DNA from: Dactylonectria macrodidyma
Taxonomy: Eukaryota; Ascomycota; Sordariomycetes; Hypocreales; Nectriaceae
Reading direction: 5' to 3'
NCBI GenBank assembly: GCA_020744425.1
Contig: JAGMUV010000003.1
Location: 1,550,001-1,614,000 of the forward strand
Length of the DNA stretch: 64,000 nucleotides
The notes under the pieces were generated by a model. It was not told the DNA's origin and did no database searches. It worked only from the letters and a program-made list of their open reading frames with translations. Both the position numbers and the translations under genes were made by a program. Below are positions 12,814 through 25,012 of this stretch, in pieces (the stretch's first letter is position 1; the number at the start of each line of letters is the position of its first letter).

Positions 12814-13962
12814 GATGCCGCCTGGGAAGAAACGCTTGTGCCTGGTGCTGCAATTTGGTATGGGGGCGGTGTCTCGCTGGTATATCGGGAAATTGTGAGT
12901 GTAGGTCAGGAATGGGTTCGACTTTGGGAGGTAAGAAGCTGAGATGTGAAGCTGAGATGTTGGTTACGCGTGATGCCCCGCGCTGTGATTTTGTGGGGTT
13001 AACGGGCGGATTGAGGACATGAGGTTGGTTCAGGCATTCGCGGATGACTAAGCCTCGGCGAGCATGTCAGGGTCGTATCAGATGCATCACTTTACCTGCA
13101 TTCATCAAGGCAGCCCTGTAATTTTTCAGCTGTTGAGGAGATGAACTGATACAGAAACCGTGTCCGAGGACGCGAGTGTCAAGCTTCGAGAACCTGTGCA
13201 GTGCATTGATTCCATCATTGTCGTGCACGCCTGTCTTTGCATCTGTCTTTGCATCTGCCTCTCCCTTGCCCGCCTTTATCATATCACCCCCCTGAGCGCA
13301 GCAGCAGGAAGCGTGCAACCCAGCGACTTGTCAAGAGACAAGGCGACAATTAATCTCCCTCACATGCCTTCCTCGAACGAAGTCACTCAGTACTGAGCAA
13401 CTCTGCCATGGCCGCAACATCGACCGGCCACAAACAACAGTTTTTGCATCTCCGAAACGCGACTCAGCGGTGCAGAATTGATCGTTACACTGGCAATTCA
13501 TGCATTTAATTCGGCCATCTGCAGGGGGGAATCACAGTGCCGTTTGGCTTTACTAACGTTAAGGGACCGACAAACTCAAAGGTTAGCAGCTAGCTCCACC
13601 CAATCTGCCTCACGCCTCCTTCTTTGTCACTTTTCTATCTGTCTCTTTCTGCCCTCAGCCTGACATATGATGCATCATTGTCTTTCTACTTTAGTCCTCG
13701 CCCTCTCTTTCATTTCTCCAAATGTCTTTTGTGTACTCGAACCCCTCCTGGGGAAGCTCTGTAGTTGATTTATGATCGATCGATCCTCTCCTCGCATAGG
13801 CAAAGTCTCGGCTGGCTGTGGTTAACCTACTTCCTAGGCGGACATTCAACTCAACCGCTGAACGCAAAATTTATCGCCCAACCACGATTCTTACCACATC
13901 TTTAAAGATTTACAGCATTCACTCTCGCTGGCATTGATATTTCTCTCGTGGACGCTTCCAAG
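12814..13962. other. intergenic, no gene seen
   Basis: 1.15 kb upstream of CSN6 and of the unresolved locus at 13963. CT-rich blocks (13200-13290 and 13600-13720) resemble fungal promoter pyrimidine tracts. No convincing coding frame. Confidence 0.4.
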
Positions 13963-14572
13963 ATGGATTCTTCAAGAGGGAAGCGCAACCGCGAGAGCAG
14001 CACATCCGCCGCCTCACCAGTTCCGAACAAGAAGACCAAACAAGCGACATCCATAGGGTCAACTGTTTCGTCATCATCAAGTTCCTCTTGCGATGGATCT
14101 GTTACCCCTGGTTCCCTCCCAACTCTTCACTTAGGCCCGCTTAAGCCTGCGTTTAGAGACGTCCGTTATGACGAAATGAGAGCTCGCTCAAAATCGCCAC
14201 AACCACCATCACCAAGGTCGCTACAATGACCATTTTCAATACGAAACGCAACTTGGGACCATTTCCGCCCCCCTTAATGGCACGGCATCTACGTATGCCC
14301 ACACCTCCGTCAAAGTTCAGATGGAGAATCGAGTTTCTAGGCATTGTAAGATGGCCCTTACATCACATACGATGCCACCGGGAAAGTATGCATCAGGAAA
14401 GCATGTACCGGGTTCGGCCATAAGCGTGACAATCTCCACCAATCGAGCATTGTCTTTCATTACTGGCGTTCGGATTCATAGAGGGAACGAAACAAACACG
14501 GAAACGTTATCGGTAGACGGGATCAACTTTCGGAGCGGCATCGAGACATCGGGAAGGCTCGACGGTAATTAA
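13963..14572 (+). pseudogene. hypothetical locus split between two frames
   Basis: Not recognised. From ATG 13963 a Ser-rich, basic frame (MDSSRGKRNRESS, a possible nuclear localisation stretch PNKKTK, then LGPLKPAFRDVRYDEM) runs to a stop at 14227-14229. A second frame, +1 relative to it, is open from about 14180 to 14572 and reads plausibly (NHHHQGRYNDHFQYE, later SAISVTISTNRALSFITGV). Either one indel near 14180-14225 broke a single gene, or an intron joins the frames. One arithmetically possible intron is 14101-14182, but its donor is weak and it would delete conserved-looking sequence. Coding status is uncertain. Confidence 0.3.
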
Positions 14573-14616
14573 TTCACAGGCAATAGGACTTTCCATCAGC
14601 GAATAAGCAACTCATT

Positions 14617-14997
14617 TTATTCAAATTTGTGACTTGTCTCACTTGAAGATTCCTCCCACATTACATCGGGATCTCGCCTTACTAACCCGACCTCGAAGTT
14701 TCGCTGCCTTGTCGAGAGCGTGTTCTCGGTCATCATATATTCAAGCCGTATCATCGTATCCCTGTTGCCGACTTTCTTGGCGGCAAGATAAAGCTGCATC
14801 AGTTCCGCATGGCGGTATTCGTACTCCATCTTCACACGTCGCCGTCTCTGCTCGGGATCACACTTCGCGCATGTGTCATTAAAGAACCTGCACTGAACAT
14901 CTGGAGTGTTACAAGGCGAGCTGGACGGAGTGCATTGCTCAGAGGTCCTGGTGAAGGTGTGGCCGCAAGCCATAGTGGTTTTGAGTGTAGTACACAT
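14617..14997 (-). CDS. small Cys-rich hypothetical protein
   Basis: Single-exon 126-aa frame starting at ATG 14997. The N-terminal third carries CGHTFTRTSEQC and CNTPDVQCRFFNDTCAKC, a spacing of Cys and His that could bind zinc. The rest is charged and helical (RRRRVKMEYEYRHAELMQLYLAAKKVG). No signal peptide, so it is not a typical secreted effector. I do not recognise a named family; short fungal proteins with an N-terminal MC.T..TTxxCGHT motif are common as uncharacterised genes. The function is unknown. Confidence 0.55.
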   Translation of the reverse strand: MCTTLKTTMACGHTFTRTSEQCTPSSSPCNTPDVQCRFFNDTCAKCDPEQRRRRVKMEYEYRHAELMQLYLAAKKVGNRDTMIRLEYMMTENTLSTRQRNFEVGLVRRDPDVMWEESSSETSHKFE

Positions 14998-15696
14998 TGT
15001 TGGAGCTTTGTCTGAGTACGAAGAAGCATCTGTCGAAGACCTTTCAGTAACTAGAGCTTACATATATAAAACTGCGCTGATCATTGGAGTTTACCTTGTT
15101 CCGCGATTTTGAGGCTATGGCGCTGCCTGTACCTACGCAAATCCTTTGTGCTGGACGTCCTCGACCTCCCCACGGCAACCACGGACCACCAAGTTCTCCA
15201 CATTGAACAAAGAGTCATAATAACGTTGCTGTGAGGCTTTGATGTTTGCTTCTTCAAAAACTCATCGTATGAGAAAACAGTGCTCTTAATAAACGACAAA
15301 GGCCGTGCGTATGGCATGATGGTCACCCATTTTCTCGGTTGACCGCCAAAAGACCCCTGTTACTTTCATCAAGACACCTCACCTTTAGTGGTTTACCGAA
15401 GTGGCTACGTTGAAATCACGACATAAAGAATAACAGGAACAAAGAATGATTGAGCCTAGAAGGCATGTAGCTCAAATATGGCGGTCTGTAGAAAAACAAC
15501 TCATTGGTTGAACATCGGAACAGCTCGAAACTCAGTCGGACCCCAGCCTGTCACCACGCGAGATCTGAACAGTGTATGGAATGAAGAGTTGATGGTTATA
15601 TCTATTTTACAAAGAAATATGGGGATGGTCAATCGTCTCGTCTATCTATTAATCACCAAATTTTACACCTGATCTCATGCTCTCTGTCTGTGCCCA
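14998..15696. other. intergenic, no gene seen
   Basis: About 700 nt between the start of the small Cys-rich gene and the 3' end of the MFS gene. Moderately AT-rich, no convincing coding frame. It should hold the promoter of the former and the 3' UTR of the latter. Confidence 0.4.
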
Positions 15697-17666
15697 CTAC
15701 TTCTTCTCCTCAGTTATATCCTCCTGTTGGCCCTGGGACTCCGCTGTTGGTGGCCCTTGCTTTCCTTTCTTGATACTTTTCCACTCCATGAACATTGCGC
15801 TGACAAGGGCAGCAAGTGAGATGGCCACTGCGGCAAGAAAAATGCGGGTGATTGCATAGTTGTACGCCCGTACAACGGTGCCCATGTACTTTTCCGGTAC
15901 GATCTTGTGCAAGTCTGTAGCACCTGTTTTGACAATGGTTTGCCCATTCAGTCCGGGGATGCCTGCTAGGCGTTTGGCGAGCAGACCGTTGAGAATAGTC
16001 TGACCGACAGATACGAAGATGGCACCCCCAAGCTGCTGGGCAAAGAAGGTGATGGCAAGGCCAGTAGATACGTCGTCCTTGGGGAGGGTGGTCTGGACTG
16101 CGAGACCAGAAGTCTGCATTCCCAAACCTACTCCGAAGCCGATAATGAACTGATATGCGATCCAGTGAGAGGACCCAGTTTTGGGGGTAAAAGTGCTCAG
16201 AAGACCGGCGCCGACGGCCATGACACTAGGGCACAGAAGCATCATCGGGACATAGTATCCGATGCGTTGGGTGCACATAGCGGAGATAATTGACGCGACC
16301 ACCAGACTGAGTACAAGGGGGATAGTATAGATGCCAGACTTGACTGGGTCGACGTTTTTAGTTGCTTGGACTATGGATGTGTCAGTGTCATCTCGCATCG
16401 TTGATTCAGGGGTACACTTACACCATAGTGGTATATAGTAGACAGCAACCATCATCGCGCCCGCCAAGAACAACATAGTGAAGAATGCCGAAAGCATCGT
16501 GCGCTGCTTAATGATACGAAGGGGAACTGTGGCGGTTTCAGGCATCATGACCTGGACCGTGCAAAAGGCGATGGCTGTTAATCCAAACAAGACAAACAAG
16601 ACAATTATTCTCCAGTTACTCCAAGCGTAGGTAGAGCCTCCCCATTGCAGGGCGAGAATGAGGCAAACCATGGAAGGGACGAAGAAGAAGGTACCCAGAG
16701 GGTCCAATCGCATAATATGCTTTGAAATCGGGACGCTTTCTTGGGGCTTCTTTGACACATTTAGGAAGAGGAAGAGGAAAACAAAAGCCACAGCACCGAT
16801 GGGCAGGTTCATGTAGAAGCACCATCTCCAAGTGGCCTTTTCTGTGAATGCTCCACCGACCAGAGGTCCGGCGATGGATGAGACGCCAAACACCATTCCA
16901 AACATGGCTAGAAAAGTGTTAGAAGGTTTGCAGGATGCAGGATGCAGGATGCAGAAAGCAACAAGGAGGGATACATACACTGGAACATGGGTCGCTTGTG
17001 AAGCGGCACCATTGGGACAACGGTCATGATGGAACCCGTAGTGATACCTGCAGACCCGATACCAGCGATGGCACGACCAACGATAAAGGCGGTCGAGTTA
17101 GGAGCCGCTCCGCAGATGGTCGAGCCAATCTCGAAGAGAATGATGCAACTGAGGAGGACTACCCGCAAGTCGTAAAAGCGGTAGATTCGACCGAAGACCA
17201 ACTGGAACGCAGCGGTGGTGAGCATGTAGGCTGATGCGTACCAACCAATGTCACCAAGGCTGTGGAATTCGTTTGTGATGGCGGGAATGGCCGTTGCGAG
17301 AATAGTGCGGTCGAGAGCGACAAGGAACATGGAAACAAAAGTTGAGATTATAATGAGCCAGAACTTGAGCGTTTTGGGCTTGTAGTTCTCTTCCGCCTCC
17401 TTGTCAAAGGCAGGCCTGTCGGGTATTGGGGTCTCGACATCGGGTTCGACGGGAGGCGTGAGCTGTTCACCGGTAGGTTGTAATGAGTTGTGGATAGACT
17501 CATGCTTTGTGTCGGGGTCCACGTTTCCCTTGTTCCCAGTAGACCATCGCTGCTTGGGATCACTCAGAGTGTGCGTTTCGGTCGATGACAAAGAAGTCAC
17601 GGATTTGGTTTGGGTGTGGGCTGAAGTACCTTGCTCGGAGGTTTTGTTGTCTCCTGGAGGCGACAT
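15697..17666 (-). CDS. MFS transporter, DHA2 (14-TM drug:H+ antiporter) family
   Basis: Probable plasma-membrane exporter of small molecules. Exons 17666-16979, 16907-16422 and 16370-15697 give about 615 aa. The first donor is GTATGT, which keeps the frame (MFQ-S-MFG) where the upstream GT would not. Residues 1-100 are a hydrophilic Ser/Thr-rich cytosolic tail. Fourteen hydrophobic segments follow. DHA2 motifs are visible: LDRTILATAIPAI in TM1, GWYASAYMLTTAAFQ in TM2, GRAIAGIGSAGITTGS in TM4 and the antiporter-type MFGMVFGVSSIAGPLVGGAF in TM5, followed by WRWCFYMNLPIGA. Intron 1 holds three CAGGATG repeats. The neighbours, a Zn2Cys6 factor and a LaeA-like methyltransferase, suggest a possible metabolite-export role. 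Confidence 0.92.
16929..16952. repeat. 7-bp tandem repeat in MFS intron 1
   Basis: Three tandem copies of CAGGATG followed by a partial copy, lying inside the first intron of the MFS gene. Probably a neutral minisatellite. Confidence 0.7.
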
Positions 17667-19343
17667 GATCGAAGCTGTGTTATAAGGTGTAAGTGAGAAT
17701 AAAAGCCAGAGGGGTTAATGAATTCTAAAGATATTGATGGGCTCAATGTCACCATATCCATGAAATGGTGCACTTGTAAGTCAAGGTCAACCGGCTGTGA
17801 TGTGGCCATAATGGAAGCACCTGGCACGGCCTGACATATATATACATCTAGCATGAACTAAAGGGGGACGCGGCCATGTGGCAGTCATAGGACTATTTCT
17901 TCGGCGAATTCGAAATTAGGAAGCGAACGGACAGAAGCCGGGAACGAATTTTCGTATCACCACCGTTGGCTGGTCGGAAATGGTTGTGTCAATGGCCCTC
18001 CGAGTCCGACGGCCACCAGACCCTCGGGCGCGAGCCGCTCAGTCGGATCCGGGAGGACGGACGGCACGCTAAGCTGGTTCGGGACGCAGGGAAAGTTGGC
18101 AACACTCAGCAGTGCGCGGGAGGCAAGTGCTCCCCCACAGTCGCACCTCCCCCCGCACAAGTGAGAGGAGGTCTCGGACACTTCGGGACCGACGGGTAGT
18201 AGGCTCGCAGATTGAACCGTCCGACGACATACCCTCATCAACCAAGCGATTTTGATGAGCCAAAGCCCGCCCTGAGCCAGAAACCACGAGCATGGCGCCT
18301 GGAGCCTAAGTCTGGAGCCTGGAAGCGCTGAAAAAGCCCTGCAACCTGACCTAACATCGGGCAATTCGTTCGGGCACTCAGGCAGTTGCCGTCGTGCCGT
18401 CCTGGTATCGCTGCGTATTTTGTCATCTTCCCGCGTTCCAGGTTGGTTGACCTGCCTCAGTCCCGCTTATTCATTATCCCATTCGCCCCGATTCCGAGTC
18501 TGACTCCCGTGACTGTAGGCGCCAGCTTGCATCTCCCTAGCTCTCCAACTCTCCAGTGTGGAAAACGAAACAACTGTTACTTGGCACTCACTAGACACCA
18601 TCTACCCACCTTCAGTACCACATTGTACACTACATATCCTCCATCCAAACCAGCACGAACACGGTCAACAGGCGGCCCGACCAGCAGCTGACCAACCACG
18701 CCAGGGGCTCGCTGCGTCAGCCACAGGCCAGGCACAAGCACAGGCTTTGAGGTCATCTCCCGGGCCCGAGACATTGTTTCCTCACCGTCTGTCCTTGTCT
18801 GTCCCACCTCGACTCGTCACGCCCGTCACCGCCCCTAGACACTGACACGCGTATTACCGCCTCTTTGATCCGGCGTCTCTCTTTGGTCCAGCCGCACCTT
18901 GTTCCCGTTCGTCGCGCATGGTAGTCGCGCTACTGTACGGGCCCGACCGCAACCGTCTTCAACCATCGTGACCAACCACACCCAACCTCAGCCCTGCGGC
19001 TGGAGTCGCCCACTGCAGACTCACTTCAGCTCATCAGTTCAGCTCAGCCCAGATCAGCCCCGATCAGCCCCGATCCCAGGCTAAACCGCATTATCCACGT
19101 TCCCGGGATACCAGATCTGGGCCCCGTTGTACATTTTGTGCCCCATGCCTGTTCCGTCCACCACTCACGTCTGATCCAGAACGGATACACCACGCCGCCA
19201 CCCATCCGCTCTGTCTATCATCACTACCACCCCCCTCCCCCCCGGCCTGTCAGACGACTACCCCTAACAGAAGCTCCGCGGATCTTTCTTGGCGTCCATT
19301 CTAGATCGATCCCTTTTGTTGATTGTGTCTCTTGACGCCCGTC
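17667..19343. other. divergent intergenic region MFS / Zn2Cys6 factor
   Basis: 1.68 kb between divergent start codons. Pyrimidine-rich, with many TCAGCTCAG/CCCGATCAG motifs near 19025-19080 just upstream of the regulator. No protein motif in any frame. Long C- and CT-rich leaders of this kind are usual for fungal regulators. Shared control of both genes is possible but not shown. Confidence 0.45.
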
Positions 19344-21916
19344 ATGTCGACCGAAATGCCGGCCGGGAACACCAACCAGGGCATAGCCCCGCAGCAACAC
19401 CTGCAACAGCACCTACAGCAACACCCGCCGCCATACCAACATCCCCATCCCCAAGGACATTTCCAGCCGGTAGACCCGGCCGCTATCAAGCTTACTCGTG
19501 GCACGAGCTGTGTTCTCTGCCAGCAACGCAAAGTCCGCTGCGACAAGAACAAGCCCTGTGCCAACTGCGTCAAGGCCAATGTTGAATGCAAGGTGGTTCC
19601 CCCACAGCCGCCTCGCCGTCGTAAGAAGCGTCTCCAGGAGAAGGACTTAATCGAACGTCTTAAAAGGTATGAGGGTTTGCTAGCCGAGCATGGTGTCAAG
19701 GTTGATGCCATTGGCCACGACTTGCGGCCAGACGGACCTCCAGCTGATGACGTTGACGACCTTGAGAATGATTTTGAGGGTCTCAAGACATCTCCGGAGG
19801 CAAGCGCCTCCCCTGCTGCCTCTCAATCAGAAAAGTATGTTTTGCTTCTTGTCGTGTTGATGGCCGTCGATAAATCATGCTGACAATCAAGTAGTATGGG
19901 AGGTAGATGGTTCTCATTACACAGAGAGGTGTGTTAACGCCAATGCCAAATGCCTAACTACCACTCAACTAACCTACCATATAGTTCCGTGCAAGTGAGA
20001 AGATGCTCCAAGACTCATCAGATGAGGAGGTCGAGGTCCCTACCATACACCGTGCGTTTGACCGGATGTTCGCGACTGATGGCTTCCCCTTCGTCATCTA
20101 CGGGCAACCTGGCCCCTTAACCCAGTACCACCCTAGCCCTATTCACATATTTCAGCTCTGGCAGATTTACATCGACAATATCAACCCCTTGTTAAAAATA
20201 ACACACGTTCCCACCGTCCAGGCACAAATCATTGAAGCCAGCTCCAACATTGAAAAAGCCCCGAAGAACATCGAGGCCCTCATGTTCTCCATATACCTCA
20301 TGTCTATCACGTCTCTCGAAGACAGCGACGTTCAGAGAATGTTCAATGAGCCCAAACAAGAACTCCTGGGGAGGTATCATACCGCAACGCAACAAGCTGT
20401 TACCAATGCTGGCTTCATGCGTAACAACGACCCAATCCTTCTGCAGGCATATCTTCTCTATCTTGTAAGTTTGTGAGACCTCGCCTAGTGCCCCTCAACC
20501 TGACTCACGCCTTCATAGTTTGCCGTTCGCTGGTTTGTCGACCCAAGGCAGGTTTTCTGCCTCGTTGGTATTGCTGTCCGCGTCGCCCAGCGAATGGGTC
20601 TTCATCAGGATCCGGGCCAGTTTGGACTTCCTCCTTTCGAGGTTGAACAACGCCGACGTCTATGGTGGACCCTTGTAGGCTACGATCGCCGTATAGGAGA
20701 GATGACAGGATCAACAGTTACTGCTCTCTCTAGCGGTGGTGACTGCAAGATTCCCCTGAATGTCAACGATTCTGACCTCCATGTCGACGGCAAGGAGCTA
20801 CCCACTCCTCATTCTGGCCCTACCGAGATGCTCTTTTCCCTTACTCGTATCGAGCTCGCCATGGCCGTGTCTAGCAACAGTAACCGCGACAGTCAAAAGA
20901 TAAACAGCCCTGAAAAGAGTCCTGCGGAAACACCCAATTCTCGCCCTGCTGCGACAATTCGGATCGCTGGCCAAGACGGGCCCTCTTACACCCTTGACGG
21001 GTACTGCGCGCATATAGAAGGCACCTATCTCAGCCAATGCGACCCAAAGATTCCGTTACACTTCTTCACCCTGACTATGACCCGCCAGGCCCTCTGCAAG
21101 ATGCGCATTATCAACTTCCTAGTTCGCTTGCACAACAACGACCCCTCTCCACTCAAAGAAATTGAACGTGATAGCCTCTTCCTCCAGGCTACCCAGATGA
21201 TTGAGTATGATAATGTTGTTCAGTCCTCTGAGTCTCTACGCCCTTTTAAGTGGTATTCGATGCACCACTTTCCCTTCCCGGCCTACATGTTTCTGGTCCA
21301 AGAGCTCCGCCATCGCGTATCAGGACCCATGGTCGAGCGCGCATGGGATGCCATCTCCAAAAACCACAGTCTCAGGGGCCTGCTCAACAACTATCACAGC
21401 CCAATGCACATCGCCTTTGGCAGCCACTTCATCAAGGCCTGGGACGCCCACGAGGCTGCTCTCATCAGCGCTGGCAGGCCTGTCGAGCGCCCAGGCTTCC
21501 TCGACACACTGCGCGAGCGCGCTGAAACCCGCCGCCAGGCCCGAGCTGAGAACCGTCCGGATCCAGGTCTCTCGCAGCCCAAGGTTGGCGTCCCGCGTTC
21601 CTCGATGGCAAACAGTCCTAGCTCTTTGATGACGCCCCCCACAGACTCGTCTACCGGCATCAGCCAGGCCAACTCGGGCTCTACCACCTCGGGCGACGAC
21701 TCTGGCGAGATGGATTGGTCCTATCTCATCTCTGGATACCAAGATTCAAACAGATTTCCGCCAATGGGGGGCTTTGGCTCTTTTGGCGGTGTTGGTGGCG
21801 GAATGGGTGGTCCCATGGGCAGCCCTATGGGAGGTGGCCCTATGGGAGGGATGGGACCAATGGGAGGAATGAGTGGGATGGGAGGCCCTCCTGGTGGCAA
21901 CATGTTTGGCAATTGA
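19344..21916 (+). CDS. Zn(II)2Cys6 transcription factor with fungal-specific TF domain
   Basis: Nuclear DNA-binding regulator. Exons 19344-19834, 19895-19928, 19985-20464 and 20519-21916 give about 800 aa. Residues about 20-40 are a Gln/His-rich tract. The binuclear zinc cluster is CVLCQQRKVRCDKNKPCANC plus a final Cys six residues later, exact Zn2Cys6 spacing, followed by a basic linker (PRRRKKRL) and a short coiled coil (LIERLKRYEGLL). The fungal_trans domain (about 210-480) shows LLQAYLLYLFAVRWF and AVRVAQRMGLHQDP. The C terminus is low complexity: Ser/Pro-rich, then Gly/Met repeats of the GGPMG type ending at MFGN. Exon 2 is only 34 nt. Target genes cannot be read from sequence. Confidence 0.92.
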
Positions 21917-22738
21917 AATGTTCAATGACATATCTATGCAATGCGACGCTAGGCGTCTTAAGGAAGGGTTGGTTTATTAGAACGGCGTAACACGGTTGGA
22001 GACAGAGCGGGTTCCTATATGTTGGGTATATATAATGAACGCGCCATATGATTAACAATGGATCTCTAGCCCAGCAGGCTGGGAACTTGGCCGGTTGTAC
22101 AAATACAGACCGACATTTGTACAAAATGGGAGACTTGGGGGACTTGGGAGACGGTATGGATTCTTCTCTTAGTTCGCAGATATCATACCGTTGCTTCAAC
22201 AGCAGCCGACTCGCAGACTATAAATTACGGATGAGCAGCCGAGCAACTAATTACTTTTCTTTCAATATCAAGATTCCAACTTCAGAAGGGTTTTGGTACC
22301 TTGTCGACAATCAAGTGCTTGTCTGACGCTTTGTCCCATGGCCATATCCTCACCGGCGTCGACACAGCCCAAGACGAATCGCAGAGTCAATCACATACTT
22401 CGCCGTGGCAAGCTTTGAGAGGCGACAAGTCCCAGCGCACATGTCGCCCCACATCGAGCAATATCCATGAAATTGCCCTGCTTCAATGTCCAATCGAATC
22501 TCAATCATATACCTAGCCACTGCGAGTCTCGGGGAACTTTCTATTAAGCCCAAATTTTGGGGGCTCTATGCACTGTAAGCCCGTTGATGTCGCCTGCGCC
22601 CTTGTGCAAAAAGGCTCGCTTTGTGGTACTCATGGGTGCGCAGGCTACCGCAACTCTTCGATCTTCCTCATACGACACGTCTGCCTATGTAGCCCCTTGG
22701 GTTGACCAGTCCGTAATCCGCTAGGTCTTGCCAATAAG
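21917..22738. other. convergent intergenic, no gene seen
   Basis: 822 nt between the stops of the Zn2Cys6 factor and the methyltransferase. Holds two 3' UTRs; a short GA-rich repeat (GGGAGACTT/GGGGGACTT) occurs near 22126-22150. No coding evidence. Confidence 0.4.
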
Positions 22739-23875
22739 TTATGACAAGGGTTTCTGGGCCCAGACATCGATCCAATCGAGCCGAGCATGAATGCGGGGGT
22801 TGTTGTAAGCGTCGAATATCCTATGTCCCAAATCATCCGCTTCTTTTTCGGTTAACCTCATGACCTCAAATCGAGGCAACACGGCATTTATCCAATCTTC
22901 GCAAATAGATTGACAAAACATGCCCATTTCCCTCATTCGGGGTTCGCTATGCCACCTTCCAATTGGAACTTGTGTGTGTTGTTCTTGGATATTAACAAAC
23001 CCAACCTCACGAAGAGTCTCAACAATGTGATTAGGAAAAAGTAAGTTCCACCCGTACGTTGTGGTGAAAGGACCCTCTACTAGCCGGTAAAACTCATTCA
23101 TGGGGTGATCCTCTCCAGCCGTACCATCCTCTGAGTTTATATATGGTATGACCTCGTGGATCTCAATCCACCCTCCTGGTTTTAGGGCACTGATGACGGA
23201 TTAGTTTCGGCTCTTACTTGATATGTTGGTTTAGATGGGGGGCAGAACTCAAAAGATCGCTCGATTAGCTGGCGTGGATGGCGTAAGGTCTGTAAGAGGG
23301 CTCGTATGTGTATTAAATCCGCGTCAATGTAAATATTTGTCCATGGTCGGTTCTCATCCTCTAAATCCTCGACTCGAAATTCAACGTTTGGAGGTGTCCA
23401 ATGCGGCTGGATGGGAGAGAGGTCGGTCCCAATGACTCGTGCGCTGGGGAAATTCTCGGCCACTAATAAGACAACAGAGTCAGAAAGACGCTGCGTTCGA
23501 TGAGGGGAAACTAACTGTCTTGGGCCCAAAAGCCAACTCCAGTTCCAAGGTCGACGATTTTCTGGGGGTGGTTCCCTATTGGAGCCAGAAAGAGCCTGCC
23601 ATCAAGAAGGTAATCAAGATACAGCTTGTGTTTCAGGCCCTCGCGGACTTGCTCGGCATCGTCATTGGGAAGGCCATATCGGCCTTGTAAAAATCCCTGG
23701 TAACGCCTGAAGGAATTCAGCATCATGAAGCAGATAATCTGTCCCATTTCACGTACCTTCCATGTTCGTAAGAATGCAGTCTTCTGGTGTTAACTGATGT
23801 GAACTCCGACGTCCCCACCGAGTCTCCATAATCAGATGTGGGGTCCTCTTCGTGATCGATATCGTGAGGATCCAT
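22739..23875 (-). CDS. SAM-dependent methyltransferase, LaeA-like
   Basis: Class I methyltransferase of the LaeA/UMTA-like family common in fungi; the members tested include regulators and modifiers of secondary metabolism. Exons 23875-23757, 23706-23516, 23462-23249 and 23189-22739 give about 324 aa. Family signatures: GRRYQGFLQGRYGLPND at about residue 38, the SAM-binding VDLGTGVGFWAQDMAENFPSARVIGTDLSPIQP (motif I region), DLEDENRPW, DLIHIRALL and ALKPGGWIEIHEV. The third donor (GA|gttctg) is weak, but it is the only one giving an intron of normal length in frame. The gene starts at the first ATG before the acidic MDPHDIDHEEDP. No polyketide or peptide synthase lies nearby. Confidence 0.88.
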
Positions 23876-24961
23876 CACTAGATAGTGACTGCTTGGGTGG
23901 CTGTTGTAAGGCGAATCCCGGGCGAGAAGCGACGACGTAAATGTGTGGGTATGGGTAACAGCGAGATCATATGAACAGTAGGCGTGGCGGAGACTGATAT
24001 GAAGTGGAGGAGGAGGGCAAACAGGCTGTAAGAGATGGTCCAAGGGCAGGGTGGGTCGTTTGCAATGCCGGCACCGGTCACAAAAAAGCCGGTCCCAGCA
24101 GAAGGGTTCTGGGACGTAGGGGACGGGGTGGGAGGAGAAGGGGGAGAGCGCAGGATGGGACGAGTCGGACAAGCTGGGTGGGAGCGCAGAATGCAGACTG
24201 CAGATGAATCCGAGGTCAGGCCCAGGTCGGCGGGAACGTTGGCTGAAGGAGAACCGGCACAAGGTGCAGTGACCCAGCGAACTGGGTTCTGTGGAGTGTG
24301 AGGGTGTTGCGGGATTGGCTAATGTTGAACGTTGCCAGTGAAGGACCGCTTCCAGAAGAACGGGAGGGGGGAAGCCAGCCCCAGGAGTCTGGTAACAAGA
24401 TACGTACTAAGTAGTACAAGATACAAGGCACGAGAGGATGAACGGGTGTTACAGGTGTGACGGAGGGGATGGGTGGGACAGCTCCGTCCGACAAGGTACT
24501 CCCTCAAGCGCTTCAAGACATGACTTCAGGCGCTCCGGGTGCTTGGTGATCGCTGATGGATGTCTTCGGCCCAGTCCGTGCCATCGGCGCCAGTTACACG
24601 GATCGGCGGCCACTCTGCAACCCGACGTGACGTGGTCGAACGAGTGAGGTTAATGTTGAGAGACGGTGCAAGTCAGCTAATGCAAAGCGACGGATAGAGG
24701 GGCACACTGGCCAAGGGGGGCTTGTCGACAGCCACTAGGAGCTAGTGAGCCAGCGCGAGAACGAGCAAGCAACATTTCGGCTATCCAGGACACATTGGAA
24801 GAAATCAGCCTGTCTCATCAAGCAATAGAGTCGGGTCGACGCATAGGTCCACCTGGGGGATGCACCAGGGAACCTTGGGTTCAAGCGAGCCGACAGCGGG
24901 GCCAAACGAAGCCTTCGTTTCCATGCTCCATCATCCATCATTGTCATGACCCCTCATGGAT

Positions 24962-25012
24962 GGTGGGCTGGTGGGCTGGTGGGCTGGCGGGTGGACTGGT
25001 GGACTGGAGGCG
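24962..25012. repeat. GGGCTGGT-type minisatellite
   Basis: Three near-perfect copies of GGTGGGCT followed by degenerate GGCGGGT/GGACTGGT units, ending in GGAGGCGGCGG. G-rich on the plus strand; non-coding. Confidence 0.7.

Noticed and set aside
15697..23875. A complete secondary-metabolite cluster
   Set aside because: No synthase, terpene cyclase or other backbone gene nearby, so only reported as a loose grouping.
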